A stretch of DNA of 32,792 bases, taken from NCBI GenBank assembly GCA_022821365.1, contig JAJEDS010000150.1, positions 1-32,792 of the forward strand, in the 5' to 3' direction. The translations under genes were made by a program, and so were the position numbers. This stretch comes from Dehalococcoidia bacterium (GTDB lineage Bacteria > Chloroflexota > Dehalococcoidia > Lucifugimonadales > UBA3495). This document shows, piece by piece, positions 7,997 to 16,982 of the stretch. Position 1 is the first letter of the stretch. Each line of letters opens with the position of its first letter. The notes beneath the pieces are model-generated. The model was given only the letters and a program-made list of their open reading frames with translations. It had not been told where the DNA came from and made no database searches.

Positions 7997-8359
7997 CATA
8001 TTAGCGTCGCCCAGATATGATGTCAACGGGAAACTGCCGACCGATTACGGTTCAAACCGTTTGTGTAGTGCCGTGTACATAATAGATATTGACTCTTTCC
8101 CGGTGTATTGCGGTTATTAATGGCAGACAGAGTGGCTTGAATCGCAATTATTCTCGGAGAACGCCGTCGCCGGGCCTTTCGGACTGGTCGAAGCTTCCAA
8201 AAGCGGGGGTCCGGCAATCCCGTTACCCGACTGCTTCCTTCCTGACCGAATTCTACAAAAGTCCGGACAGGCAGGTCCGAAAGAACACGGAGCCGGGCCG
8301 CGAGGCGGAAATTACAGGGACTGACCGAGCAGAGAGGTGAGGGGAGAGAAAGCAGGGAC
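7997..8359. other. Intergenic region between the HPP-family gene and sufB
   Basis: About 360 bases without a supported gene. An 11-mer, TTGACTCTTTC, present in the sufB inverted repeat (7975-7985), recurs at 8089-8099. A 5-bp hairpin at 8264-8279, read on the minus strand, is followed by GAC and TTTT and may be a weak terminator of the HPP-family gene, 80 nt past its stop. Nothing else stands out. Confidence 0.4.
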
Positions 8360-8953
8360 TCAGAGCAGGTTCTTCAGCCAGGGCCGCAGGGCCATGTGTA
8401 TGCTCGAGAGCATAACCATCCCCACCAGCACGAACAGGGCCGCCGAGAAAGTCCAGTCCGCCACCACCAGGCCCAGGGCGGTCCCGGCGGCCGGCGGGTG
8501 CTCCGTGTTGGTCAAAATCATAACCAGGAAGCCCAGGCCCACTGCCAGCACGGCTATCAGGTTCTGAAAGGCCGGAGACATAACAGCCAGGTCTCCCCAT
8601 CCTGGCACCGCGTATAGCAGGGCCAGGGCCGTCCCCACGGCCACCGCGACAGCATGCCCGCCAATCACCCGGCGCGGACTGGATGCCCGGCTGTGGGGCA
8701 GCATGAAGACGATAAAGGCCGAAGACGCGACGCCGACTACGATAGCCGCCCGGAGCATCACGTCCACCACCAGGATGATGGCCAGCAGCGCCAGCATGCA
8801 AAGCGCGCTCTGGAAGATGTAGCTCCGGGGATGGTGCCGCAGTCTTCTGTCCAGCAGACGGCTTTCCAGCGCTACGCCCCGCGCCGGCCCCCTGCCCAAC
8901 TTGCGAATCGTTGTCGAAACATTCGTAGCCATGATTGGAATATATTCTTGCAT
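8360..8953 (-). CDS. HPP-family integral membrane protein
   Basis: A 197-residue membrane protein with about four to five hydrophobic segments (ALCMLALLAIILVV, AIVVGVASSAFIVFML, AVAVAVGTALALLYAV, LIAVLAVGLGFLVMIL, FSAALFVLVGMVML). The family signature HPPAAGTALG lies in the second half, and the partner motif MLPHSRASSPRRVIGGH after the second segment. HPP proteins are four-helix membrane proteins; some members have been linked to nitrite transport in chloroplasts and cyanobacteria, but the substrate here is unknown. The ATG at 8953 has a GGAG three bases ahead; a TTG at 8989 in the same frame is possible. It is transcribed alone, away from dprA. Confidence 0.8.
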   Translation of the reverse strand: MQEYIPIMATNVSTTIRKLGRGPARGVALESRLLDRRLRHHPRSYIFQSALCMLALLAIILVVDVMLRAAIVVGVASSAFIVFMLPHSRASSPRRVIGGHAVAVAVGTALALLYAVPGWGDLAVMSPAFQNLIAVLAVGLGFLVMILTNTEHPPAAGTALGLVVADWTFSAALFVLVGMVMLSSIHMALRPWLKNLL

Positions 8954-9037
8954 TCTCTCCAAATTTTCGCCCTTTCGTAGGCGGACCAATTCCGGGCATT
9001 CTGGTCTCTCTTTGTCCCAAATACTGACACCCCGTTA

Positions 9038-9067
9038 TTGTTGGCCTTTTTCGGCCTGTGCTAGAAT
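9038..9067 (+). promoter_or_regulatory. Extended -10 promoter placed for a leaderless dprA transcript
   Basis: TAGAAT at 9062-9067 is preceded by TG (9059-9060), an extended -10. A TTGTTG at 9038-9043 gives an 18-bp spacer to it. Only six bases separate the -10 from the dprA ATG at 9074, so transcription should begin at or next to the start codon. No ribosome site is visible ahead of dprA, in agreement with leaderless translation. Confidence 0.55.
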
Positions 9068-9073
9068 CGCCCT

Positions 9074-10201
9074 ATGGACAGTAACCAAACCAGGTACTGG
9101 GTGGCTTTGAACCAGGTTAAGAGACTGGGCGCCGTCCGCTTCAGGAAACTGGAAAACCACTTCGACGATTTGGGCCGTGCCTGGGTGGCCGGCCCCAGGG
9201 AACTCCACAACGCCGGCCTGGAAGACGGCATCGTCTCTGCCCTGGTGGAGGCGCGGGGCCGTATATCGCCCGATGATGAGATGGGCAGGTTGGAAAAGGC
9301 CGGGGTGCAGGCCCTCACCTGGCAAGACCCGGCATACCCGCCGCGCCTGAAACACATTGACGACCCGCCCCCGGTGCTATACGTTAAAGGGACGCTCCTA
9401 CCTGAAGACGAAAGGGCAGTGGCCGTCGTCGGCACCCGCAGCCCCACTACCTACGGCCGGGAGGCCGCCGCCGCCCTTTCCGGCGACCTGGCCCGCTGCG
9501 GCATCACTATCGTTAGCGGTCTTGCCCTGGGGGTTGACACGGTGGCCCACCGGGCCGCGCTGACCCATGAGGCCCGCACCGTTGCCGTGGTGGCTAACGG
9601 CCTGGACCTGATCTATCCCAGGGACAACGCCAACCTGAGCCGCCAGATTGCGGAACAGGGCGCGGTGGTTAGCGAGTACCCCCTGGGCACCAGGCCCGAC
9701 CCCCGGGGCTTTCCCCGGCGCAACCGCCTGATCAGCGGCATGAGCCTGGGCACCCTGGTGGTGGAAGCGGGAGAAAAAAGCGGGGCCCGCTGGACGGTTT
9801 ACCACGCCCTGGAGCAAAATAGGGAAGTCTTCTGCGTGCCAGGCAGCATTTTCTCCCCGGCCAGCCGGTTGACCAACCGCCTGATTCAAGACGGCGCCAA
9901 GCTGGTTTCCAGCCACATGGACATCCTGGAAGAGTTGAACCTGACGGTAGTAACACGACAGATAGAGATGCGGCTGGCGGAAAGCCTGCCGCCCAGCCCG
10001 GACGCTGAAGGCGAGGCGGACCTGCTCCGCTGCCTGGACCACGAACCCACACATATCGACGACATTGGACGCAGCGCAAGCCTGCCCATCGCCACGGTGG
10101 GCAGCCTGCTGACCATGCTGGAACTGAAAGGCCTGGTGAAGCAGGTGGGCGCCATGCACTACGTCCGCATCGGGGAGGCAACCCCAACCTATGGCAACTA
10201 A
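9074..10201 (+). CDS. dprA: DprA/Smf, DNA-processing protein
   Basis: A 375-residue protein. An N-terminal helical (SAM-like) region precedes the Rossmann-like DprA core with AVVGTRSPTTYG (about residue 116), SGLALGVDTVAH, and the family signature FPRRNRLISGMS (about 215). A C-terminal winged helix (about 310-370: HIDDIGRSASLPIATVGSLLTMLELKGLV) completes the long-form architecture. Family knowledge: DprA binds incoming single-stranded DNA and loads RecA during transformation. It overlaps topA by 11 bases; the dprA-topA order is common in bacteria. No other competence genes lie in the window. No ribosome site is visible, see the promoter entry. Confidence 0.95.
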   Translation: MDSNQTRYWVALNQVKRLGAVRFRKLENHFDDLGRAWVAGPRELHNAGLEDGIVSALVEARGRISPDDEMGRLEKAGVQALTWQDPAYPPRLKHIDDPPPVLYVKGTLLPEDERAVAVVGTRSPTTYGREAAAALSGDLARCGITIVSGLALGVDTVAHRAALTHEARTVAVVANGLDLIYPRDNANLSRQIAEQGAVVSEYPLGTRPDPRGFPRRNRLISGMSLGTLVVEAGEKSGARWTVYHALEQNREVFCVPGSIFSPASRLTNRLIQDGAKLVSSHMDILEELNLTVVTRQIEMRLAESLPPSPDAEGEADLLRCLDHEPTHIDDIGRSASLPIATVGSLLTMLELKGLVKQVGAMHYVRIGEATPTYGN

Positions 10202-12731
10202 GGAATCGACATCAACCCGGGCCAAATCCGGTAGCCGGAAGAAGCCCGACACCATGACGTCCAAAACGGTCAAGGCCAAGGCCACCCGCGGCAAGGCTGC
10301 GGGCAAGTCCACCGGCAAGGCCCCGGCCAAGTCATCCTCCAGGGCTGCGGCCGGCGGCAAGTCCACCCGCGCCACCGCTTCCCGCTCCCGCACGACTTCT
10401 CGGGCGTCCGGGGGACTGGGCAAAACGGCGGGAAAGCGCCTGGTCATAGTGGAGTCCCCGGCCAAGGCCCGCACCGTGGGCCAGATTCTTGGAAACCGGT
10501 ACGTGGTTACCGCGTCCCAGGGACACGTCCGAGACCTGCCCAAGAGCAAGATGGGGGTGGACCTGGAGAACGAGTTCCAGCCCACCTACGTAACCATGCG
10601 CGACAAGATGCCCCTGGTCAAGGAGATCAAGCGGGCCGGAGACGAGGCGGCCGACATCTTCCTGGCCACCGACCCGGACCGGGAGGGCGAGGCCATTTCC
10701 TGGCACCTGCAGACCGCCGCGGGGTGGGACAAGCCCAACGCCAAGGTCCCCAAGCGGGTGGTGTTCCACGAGATAACCAAAGACGCCGTGGAAGAAGCCT
10801 TCCAGCATCCCCGGGAAATAGATATGAAGCTGGTCAACGCCCAGCAGGCCCGCCGCATCCTGGACCGCCTGGTGGGCTACCAGATAAGCCCCCTGCTGGC
10901 CAAGCGGGTCCAGCGCGGCCTTTCCGCCGGCCGGGTGCAGTCCGTCGCGCTCAGGCTGGTAACCGACCGGGAGAAGGAAATCGTGGCCTTTGTGCCCGAG
11001 GAGTCCTGGACGCTGGACGCCCAGCTTCACAAGTCCGCCGACCCGGCCACCAGGGCCAACCTGTTTCCGGCGTGGCTCCATTCCATAAAGGGCAGCCGCC
11101 GGCGTTTGACCATCGGCGTTGAGGAAGAAGCCCGGGCCTACGAGGGCGAACTGAAGGATGCCGCCTACACCGTGGCCGAGGTGCGCAAGCGCGAAGTGCG
11201 CCAGCGTCCCGCTGCCCCCTTTACCACCAGCACCCTGCAGCAGGAGGCTGGCCGCAAGCTGCGCTTCACGGCCCAGCGCACCATGTCCGTGGCCCAGCAG
11301 CTTTACGAGGGCCTGGCCGTGGGCAGCGAGGGTTCCGTGGGTCTCATCACCTACATGCGTACCGACTCCACCCAGGTGGCGGAGACGGCAATCCAGGAAG
11401 CCCGCCAGTACATTCGGGGCAAGTACGGCAAGGAATACCTGCCCGACAAGCCCCGCAGCTACCGTACCCGCACCAAGGCGGCCCAGGAGGCCCACGAGGC
11501 CATCCGCCCCACGTCCATCGCCCGCACCCCGGACTCGCTGAAGGACCACCTGACCGCCGAGCAGTTCCGGCTTTATGGACTCATCTGGGCGCGGATGCTG
11601 GCCAGCCAGATGGCCGACGCCCGCTCCGATGCCACCACGGTCAACATTGACGCCGCCTGCAAGGCCCAGGCCAACGGCGAGGCGGGACGGGTCTTCAACT
11701 TCCGTGCCACCGGCTCGGTGCTCAAGTTCCCCGGTTTCCGCACCCTGTACCTGGAGGGCAGGGACGAGGGCGACGCCGAGGAAAGCTCCAACTCCCTGCC
11801 GGAATTGGCCGTCGGCGATACGCTGAACTGCCAGCAACTGGAGGCCAACCAGCACTTCACCCAGCCGCCCCCGCGCTTCACCGAGGCCACCCTGGTCAAG
11901 GCTATGGAGGAACGGGGCATCGGCCGGCCCAGCACCTACGCCCCCACCATCGGCGTGCTGTTGGCCCGCAACTACGTCAACAAGGAGAGCAACAGCCTGC
12001 ACCCCACCGATCTGGGGACCACCGTGTCCGACCTGCTGGCCCAGTTCTTCACCGACATAATGAACCCCGACTTCACCGCCCAGATGGAGGAAAAGCTGGA
12101 CGAGGTCTCCCAGGGCGAGCGGGACTGGATTCCCATGCTCCAGGACTTCTACGGGCCCTTTGCCAAGGAATTGCTAAACGCCAACGAGAATATGCCCCGC
12201 GTGAAGCCCGACGACGAGGCTACCGACGAGGTCTGCGAGAATTGCGGCATGCCCATGGTCATCAAGACGGGACGCTTCGGCCGCTTCATGGCCTGCACCG
12301 GTTATCCTCAGTGCCGCACCACTCGCCAGCTCAAGGAGGAAGGCGCCGAAGCCGCCGCCGATGAGGCGACCGACGAGGTCTGCGAACAGTGCGGCAAGCC
12401 CATGGTGCTGAAGACGGGCCGGTACGGCAAGTTCATCGCCTGCAGCAACTATCCCACCTGCAAGAACACCCATCCCATGAAGACGGGCGCCTCCTGCCCC
12501 ACCTGCGGCGGCGACCTGGTGGAGCGGGGCAGCCGGCGCGGCGTTTTCTTCGGCTGCTCCAACTACCCCGACTGCAAGTACACCAGCAACCGGCGGCCCC
12601 TGCCCGACCCTTGCCCCGAATGCCAGGGGCTTATGGTGGTCAACCGCGACGGCAGCCACGCCTGCACCGTCTGCGCCTGGAAGGTGGCAGCCCCCAACCC
12701 CGACCAGGAACTGGCGGCGGTTGGAGACTAG
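10191..12731 (+). CDS. topA: DNA topoisomerase I (type IA)
   Basis: An 846-residue enzyme that relaxes negative supercoils. Residues 1-80 form a Lys/Arg/Ser/Thr/Ala-rich, low-complexity tail unlike the usual TopA start. The Toprim domain begins at about 82 (KRLVIVESPAKA) with Asp161, Asp163 and Glu165 (ATDPDREGEA). The catalytic tyrosine is Tyr388 in GLITYMRTDST. The C-terminus carries four zinc-ribbon modules, each with four cysteines, starting at CENCG, CEQCG, CPTCG and CPECQ. The gene overlaps dprA by 11 bases and has no separate promoter that I can see. If the tail is not translated, a later start could be at Met22, but that would still leave a basic extension. Confidence 0.96.
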   Translation: MATKESTSTRAKSGSRKKPDTMTSKTVKAKATRGKAAGKSTGKAPAKSSSRAAAGGKSTRATASRSRTTSRASGGLGKTAGKRLVIVESPAKARTVGQILGNRYVVTASQGHVRDLPKSKMGVDLENEFQPTYVTMRDKMPLVKEIKRAGDEAADIFLATDPDREGEAISWHLQTAAGWDKPNAKVPKRVVFHEITKDAVEEAFQHPREIDMKLVNAQQARRILDRLVGYQISPLLAKRVQRGLSAGRVQSVALRLVTDREKEIVAFVPEESWTLDAQLHKSADPATRANLFPAWLHSIKGSRRRLTIGVEEEARAYEGELKDAAYTVAEVRKREVRQRPAAPFTTSTLQQEAGRKLRFTAQRTMSVAQQLYEGLAVGSEGSVGLITYMRTDSTQVAETAIQEARQYIRGKYGKEYLPDKPRSYRTRTKAAQEAHEAIRPTSIARTPDSLKDHLTAEQFRLYGLIWARMLASQMADARSDATTVNIDAACKAQANGEAGRVFNFRATGSVLKFPGFRTLYLEGRDEGDAEESSNSLPELAVGDTLNCQQLEANQHFTQPPPRFTEATLVKAMEERGIGRPSTYAPTIGVLLARNYVNKESNSLHPTDLGTTVSDLLAQFFTDIMNPDFTAQMEEKLDEVSQGERDWIPMLQDFYGPFAKELLNANENMPRVKPDDEATDEVCENCGMPMVIKTGRFGRFMACTGYPQCRTTRQLKEEGAEAAADEATDEVCEQCGKPMVLKTGRYGKFIACSNYPTCKNTHPMKTGASCPTCGGDLVERGSRRGVFFGCSNYPDCKYTSNRRPLPDPCPECQGLMVVNRDGSHACTVCAWKVAAPNPDQELAAVGD

Positions 12732-12804
12732 CTTGTAGTAGCTCAATGTTCATCGGTTCCGGCGTGTCCTCAATGTCAAATGCTCCCCTGGCGGGAGGAA
12801 AGCC

Positions 12805-13623
12805 ATGATTGACAAGCTAAAACAGTTGCCAGGCGACGACCGTTTGGAAGTTTTCCCTGACCTGAATCCCAGGCCAATCTTTCAAACGCCGGCGTACCTT
12901 GCCGACGGGAGCGACCGGTTGGAGGTGTTCCCTGACTTTGGACCCAGGAACGACATGCAGAATCCCATCCATCTTCACCTCGACGGCCATCAGACCATGT
13001 TGGTCCGGCACTTGGGGCAGCGGGAAACGACTATGGTGCTGTCGGAAGTACCCATATTCTGGTACTCCAGCCGCAACGCCCGCATACCCGACCTTACCAT
13101 AGCCTTCAACGTAAACCCTGCCGCCATAATAGACCGCAACGGCTATTCCTTAGAAGAAAACGGGAAGCCGCCGGAATTTGTGCTGGAAGTGGCGTCGCCA
13201 ACCACGGCTCGTAACGACTATACGCGCAAGCGGGAAGACTACGCGGTCTTTGGTATTCCCGAATACTGGCGGTTCGACCCTACGGGAGGACGCCGGTACG
13301 ACATGCCTTTGGCCGGAGACCGTCTGGTGGACGGAGTTTACCAGCCTATTGAGTTAGTGCGGATAGACGAAGAGCGGCTGTGGGGCCACAGCGCCATGCT
13401 GAACCTGGACGTATGCTGGGAGTACGGTCGCCTGCGCTGGTGGGACCCGGCAACGCAGCAATACCTGCAGACCCACGAGGAAGAAGCCGAGGCACGGGCA
13501 GCCGCAGAGCAGACCCGTTTGGCCGAAGCGTCCGCCCGCCTGGCCGCGGAAGCAGACCGGGATGCGGCCCTGACCCGCGTCCGTGAACTGGAAGAAGAAC
13601 TGCGCCGCCGGGGAGGCACATAG
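12805..13623 (+). CDS. Uma2-family (DUF820) PD-(D/E)XK nuclease-like protein with C-terminal coiled coil
   Basis: A 272-residue protein. The Uma2 core is seen as ARIPDLTIAF, then PPEFVLEVASPTT, RKREDYAVFGIPEYW: the spaced Asp, Glu-x-x and Lys of a PD-(D/E)XK fold, and the G-[IV]-x-EYW pattern. Residues about 220-270 form an Ala/Glu/Arg-rich coiled coil. The N-terminus contains an in-frame duplication: DRLEVFPD occurs twice, 25 codons apart. GGGAGG at 12798-12803 supports the ATG. Family members are abundant in cyanobacteria and Chloroflexota, usually of unknown role. It lies between topA and the xer gene, in the same direction. Confidence 0.85.
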   Translation: MIDKLKQLPGDDRLEVFPDLNPRPIFQTPAYLADGSDRLEVFPDFGPRNDMQNPIHLHLDGHQTMLVRHLGQRETTMVLSEVPIFWYSSRNARIPDLTIAFNVNPAAIIDRNGYSLEENGKPPEFVLEVASPTTARNDYTRKREDYAVFGIPEYWRFDPTGGRRYDMPLAGDRLVDGVYQPIELVRIDEERLWGHSAMLNLDVCWEYGRLRWWDPATQQYLQTHEEEAEARAAAEQTRLAEASARLAAEADRDAALTRVRELEEELRRRGGT

Positions 13624-13700
13624 CCACCGAATACCCGCCCTGCCTCAAAGTGCCCTAAATGGGGAAACTGCCAGAAACGCAGCAACTCGCCCGGCCCGAT

Positions 13701-13737
13701 ATGCTGGACCTATACCTAACCACCGGGAGTCCAGCAT
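13701..13737 (+). promoter_or_regulatory. Hairpin that buries the xer start codon
   Basis: A perfect 9-bp inverted repeat: 13701-13709 ATGCTGGAC pairs with 13729-13737 GTCCAGCAT, the last two bases being the AT of the xer ATG. The GGGAG ribosome site (13725-13729) sits at the end of the loop. Folding in mRNA would cover the start codon. Whether it regulates translation is inference. Confidence 0.45.
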
Positions 13738-14731
13738 GGCCACCCTTACCGACACTGTCGACACCGCCGCCGTTGACGTCTCTCCCCAAGTCCGCGAACT
13801 GCTGGAAAAGTACGAAACCTACCTTCGGGGGCAGCGCGGCCTCTCCGACAACACGGTCCGGGTCTACCTGGCCGACCTGGAATCCTTCGTCCGCTACATT
13901 GACGAATCGGGCCAGAGCATTACGGACATGAACCGCCGCATGGCGCGTTCCTACCTGGCCTGGCTGGCCACCGAGGCTCGGGAGACCAGGCACCCATACT
14001 CCGGCCGCAAGCAGAAGGAGGGGTATGCCCGGGTCAGCATCGTCCGCAAGCTGACAGCCCTGCGTTCCTTCTACCAGTTCCTGGTCCAGCAGGGGATGTT
14101 CAAGCATTGCCCCGTTCCGTCGGGCCGCAGCCTTCAGGTAAAAGTGGAAAAGCCCCTGCCTTCCTTCATCGGCAAACAGGAAACGGTGCGTCTGTTGGAG
14201 GCCCCCGACGAGGAAGACTTGTACGGCATCCGGGACCGGGCCATCCTGGAAGTGCTCTACTCCTGCGGGGTGCGCTTGGCCGAAATCGCCGGTATGGACC
14301 TGCCCGACGTCGATTTCGATGAGCGCCGGATACTGGTGGAAGGCAAGGGTTCCAAGGAACGCTGGGTGCTCTTCGGCCACCCCACCGCCGGCGTGCTGCA
14401 GAAATACCTGGGAGAGGCCAGGCCCCAGCTACTGGACGGCCCCACCGAGGCCCTGTTCCTGAACCGCTACGGCCAGCGCTTGTCCCGCCGCAGCATCGAA
14501 AAGCTGGTCAAGGGTTACGCCGCCCGGGCCGGCCTGAGGGACGGTGTCCACACCCACACCCTGCGCCACACCTTCGCCAGCCACATGCTGGAAGGCGATG
14601 CTGATCTGCGGGTCATCCAGGAACTGCTGGGCCACTCCAGCCCCACCACCACCCAGATATACACCCACATCACCAGGCAGGAAGCCAGGGCCGCCTACCT
14701 GAATTTCCACCCCCGGGCTAACAAAGACTAG
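13736..14731 (+). CDS. XerC/XerD-type tyrosine recombinase
   Basis: A 331-residue recombinase. The N-terminal SAM-like core-binding domain (about 17-125) precedes a catalytic domain with Arg180 (SCGVRLAEI), Lys204 (GKGSKERW), His274 and Arg277 (HTLRHTFASHML), His300 (LLGHSSPTTT) and the nucleophile Tyr309 (IYTHI). All catalytic residues are present. Family knowledge: XerC/D resolve chromosome dimers at dif. The chain ends FHPRA as in chromosomal Xer proteins, and it stands among chromosomal maintenance genes rather than integron or phage genes. The ATG at 13736 has GGGAG six bases upstream; the frame is open to 13583, but that part overlaps the Uma2 gene. XerC and XerD cannot be told apart. 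Confidence 0.9.
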   Translation: MATLTDTVDTAAVDVSPQVRELLEKYETYLRGQRGLSDNTVRVYLADLESFVRYIDESGQSITDMNRRMARSYLAWLATEARETRHPYSGRKQKEGYARVSIVRKLTALRSFYQFLVQQGMFKHCPVPSGRSLQVKVEKPLPSFIGKQETVRLLEAPDEEDLYGIRDRAILEVLYSCGVRLAEIAGMDLPDVDFDERRILVEGKGSKERWVLFGHPTAGVLQKYLGEARPQLLDGPTEALFLNRYGQRLSRRSIEKLVKGYAARAGLRDGVHTHTLRHTFASHMLEGDADLRVIQELLGHSSPTTTQIYTHITRQEARAAYLNFHPRANKD

Positions 14732-14920
14732 CCGGACAAATGGCAGTTAACTCCGGGCGGGACCTTCACCAGGCCGGAGCGTCTGTCCGACAGCAAGGGG
14801 CAGCAATACAGCAAACCGCCTCGAAATCGGAGGCAAATTAGCAAGAATTTCGGGAACAAAAACCGAACCGGGTTCGTCTTAAGGGATGTAACGAATAAAC
14901 CCACAGGAGGTTTGGTCGAA

Positions 14921-16948
14921 ATGTTCCCCGCACGACGTACCCTGGCAATCCTTGGTTTGTCCCTGTTTACCCTCGCCGCCATCGCCTGCGGCAGCCAGTC
15001 TTCCTCTGCTGAACCGGAGTTCTTTGACGAATCGGCGGTTGCCGAGCAGTCTCAATCCGCGGATTCCATGCAAGCTCCCGCCTCGATGCCGTCCAGACCT
15101 GGTTCTGGGCCCGCACCCAGCAGCTTTTCAATCTCCCCCAGTAGCCCTTACATCTCCCCAACGGCCGCGCCCCAGGCAATGAGCGAAGCGCCCGTTGAAG
15201 TAGAAAGAATGGTGGAGGTGGAGCGAGAGGCCTCAAAGGAAGCCTACGCCATGTCTGAGTCCGCACCTGCGGCGCCTGCCGCCGAACAGCAGGAGTCCTC
15301 CGGCGCACCCGCTTCCGTAAGCGCCCAGCCCCGGCCTCAGCCAACTCCCGCTCCACAGGCAGCGGCAGCGCCTGGGCGCGCCGGTCCTCCCGGTCCTCTG
15401 GGCCCTCCAGGACCGGCTTCTTCCCAGTCCAGCGGCCCCGCTCCCACGCCCGTTCCTCCCACGGTTGCCAAGGGTGGACCGACTGTCCAGTCCCAGCCCG
15501 GGGCCACCACCTTCCAGGACAACTGGCGCATACCCGCCGTCTCCACTTACGAAGACGCCGTTTCCACCTTCAGCCTGGACACCGACCGCACTTCCTACCG
15601 CCTGGCGCTGAACTGGGCCGGCCAGGGTTATGACATTGAACCCGACTCGGTACGGGCGGAAGAGTGGGTCAACTCCTTCAACTACAACTACGCCCTGCCC
15701 AGCCGCGACGATGAGTTTGCCATCTACACCGACGTCTACCGTCACCCCCTGGACGCTGGCAAGCACCTGGCCCGGGTTGCCTTCCAGGCTCCGGATCTGC
15801 GCGATGACTCCAGGCCTCTCAATGTAACCCTGGTGCTGGACGCCTCCGGTTCAATGGCCGAAGGCAACCGCATCGCCATTGCTCGCGCCGCCGCCGATGC
15901 CATCCGCGACAGCCTGCGTGAGCAGGACCGCATCGCCGTAGTCCAGTTCACCGATACCGTAATCGGCCGCCTGACGGTAGAGCACACCCGCCCCGACGAC
16001 CGCGACGTGCGCCGTTCCATCGACCGCCTGCAGCCCAACGGGGCCACCAACGTCCAGGCAGGCCTGGACCTGGGTGTGGAACTGGCCGACGATGCCCGCC
16101 GCCGCCGTCCCGACGCCTACAACTACGTCATCCTCATGTCCGACGGCGTGGCCAACGTGGACGCCACCAATCCCTTTGCCATCCTGGAAACGGCCGGAGA
16201 CAACCGAAGCCACAACCCCATCCGGCTGGTTACCATCGGCGTGGGCATTGCCAACTACAACGACTACCTGCTGGAGCAACTGGCCCAGCATGGCAACGGC
16301 TGGTACCGCTACCTGGACGACGTTCACCAGGCTCAGCAGACCTTCAGCCGCGAGAACTGGCTTAACCTGGCCGTTCCCTTCGCCGACCAGACCCGCGCCC
16401 AGGTAACCTGGAACCCCGAATACGTGCAGTCCTGGCGCATTGTGGGCTACGAAAACCGGGTTACTCCCGATGAGTTCTTCACCCAGAACCGCAAGGAGTT
16501 CGCGGAGATACCCTCGGGTGCGGCTACCACCGTCTTCTATGAGCTTGAATTGACCGGGCAGCTTGACCGCCGGACTGCCAGCACCGCCAAGCTGGGAGAC
16601 ATTGAACTCCGCTGGGTGGAACCTGACACCGGCGCTTCCCGCGAACAGTACGCCTCACTCTCCGGCCACTGGCGCCAGGATTTTGATGCTGTCTACGACT
16701 CCTACCTGAAGTTGGGTTCCATCGTGGCCCTGGCCGCCGACCGGTACAGCGCCCTGCCTTACCCCGGCCACCTCGACTACGGTTCACTCAACTGGGAACT
16801 ATCGGAATTGGACCGGCAGCTGCGGACGCTGCAGTATGACTTGGGCAGCCTGACAGCCTTTAACGACTTTGGCTACCTGCTGGACCACATGACCCGTTAC
16901 ATTCCACCCGAACTCCCTCGCCCCGCCGATTCGGGGTACAGCCCGTAG
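14921..16948 (+). CDS. Secreted VWA-domain lipoprotein, YfbK-like
   Basis: A 675-residue lipoprotein. A signal peptide (FPARRTLAILGLSLFTLAA) ends in the lipobox AIAC, so Cys23 is the likely lipidated residue. Residues about 25-205 are Pro/Ser/Ala/Gln-rich and disordered, with two short VEVER repeats and a collagen-like GPPGPLGPPGPAS segment. A YfbK-type N-terminal module (STFSLDTDRTSYRLALNW) precedes the von Willebrand A domain with an intact MIDAS (Asp307, Ser309, Ser311; DASGSM), and the C-terminal part is the YfbK-type extension. The ATG at 14921 lies 10 bases after AGGAGG; a TTG at 14912 is too close to that site. The role is unknown; the domain order suggests cell-surface metal-dependent adhesion or assembly. 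Confidence 0.87.
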   Translation: MFPARRTLAILGLSLFTLAAIACGSQSSSAEPEFFDESAVAEQSQSADSMQAPASMPSRPGSGPAPSSFSISPSSPYISPTAAPQAMSEAPVEVERMVEVEREASKEAYAMSESAPAAPAAEQQESSGAPASVSAQPRPQPTPAPQAAAAPGRAGPPGPLGPPGPASSQSSGPAPTPVPPTVAKGGPTVQSQPGATTFQDNWRIPAVSTYEDAVSTFSLDTDRTSYRLALNWAGQGYDIEPDSVRAEEWVNSFNYNYALPSRDDEFAIYTDVYRHPLDAGKHLARVAFQAPDLRDDSRPLNVTLVLDASGSMAEGNRIAIARAAADAIRDSLREQDRIAVVQFTDTVIGRLTVEHTRPDDRDVRRSIDRLQPNGATNVQAGLDLGVELADDARRRRPDAYNYVILMSDGVANVDATNPFAILETAGDNRSHNPIRLVTIGVGIANYNDYLLEQLAQHGNGWYRYLDDVHQAQQTFSRENWLNLAVPFADQTRAQVTWNPEYVQSWRIVGYENRVTPDEFFTQNRKEFAEIPSGAATTVFYELELTGQLDRRTASTAKLGDIELRWVEPDTGASREQYASLSGHWRQDFDAVYDSYLKLGSIVALAADRYSALPYPGHLDYGSLNWELSELDRQLRTLQYDLGSLTAFNDFGYLLDHMTRYIPPELPRPADSGYSP

Positions 16949-16982
16949 CCCCTGTAAGCCCCGTCAAGCCGCGACAACGCAA

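Noticed and set aside
6111-8120. A 669-codon open frame on the plus strand opposite sufB
   Set aside because: It has no ribosome site or recognisable domain, and the minus-strand sufB is certain. Long antisense frames arise from GC-rich third codon positions.
10332-12002. A 556-codon minus-strand frame opposite topA
   Set aside because: No family, no start signal, and the composition is that of an antisense shadow.
13583-13735. A 51-residue N-terminal extension of the Xer recombinase
   Set aside because: It overlaps the Uma2 gene, has no ribosome site, and the ATG at 13736 has a good site and gives the family start.
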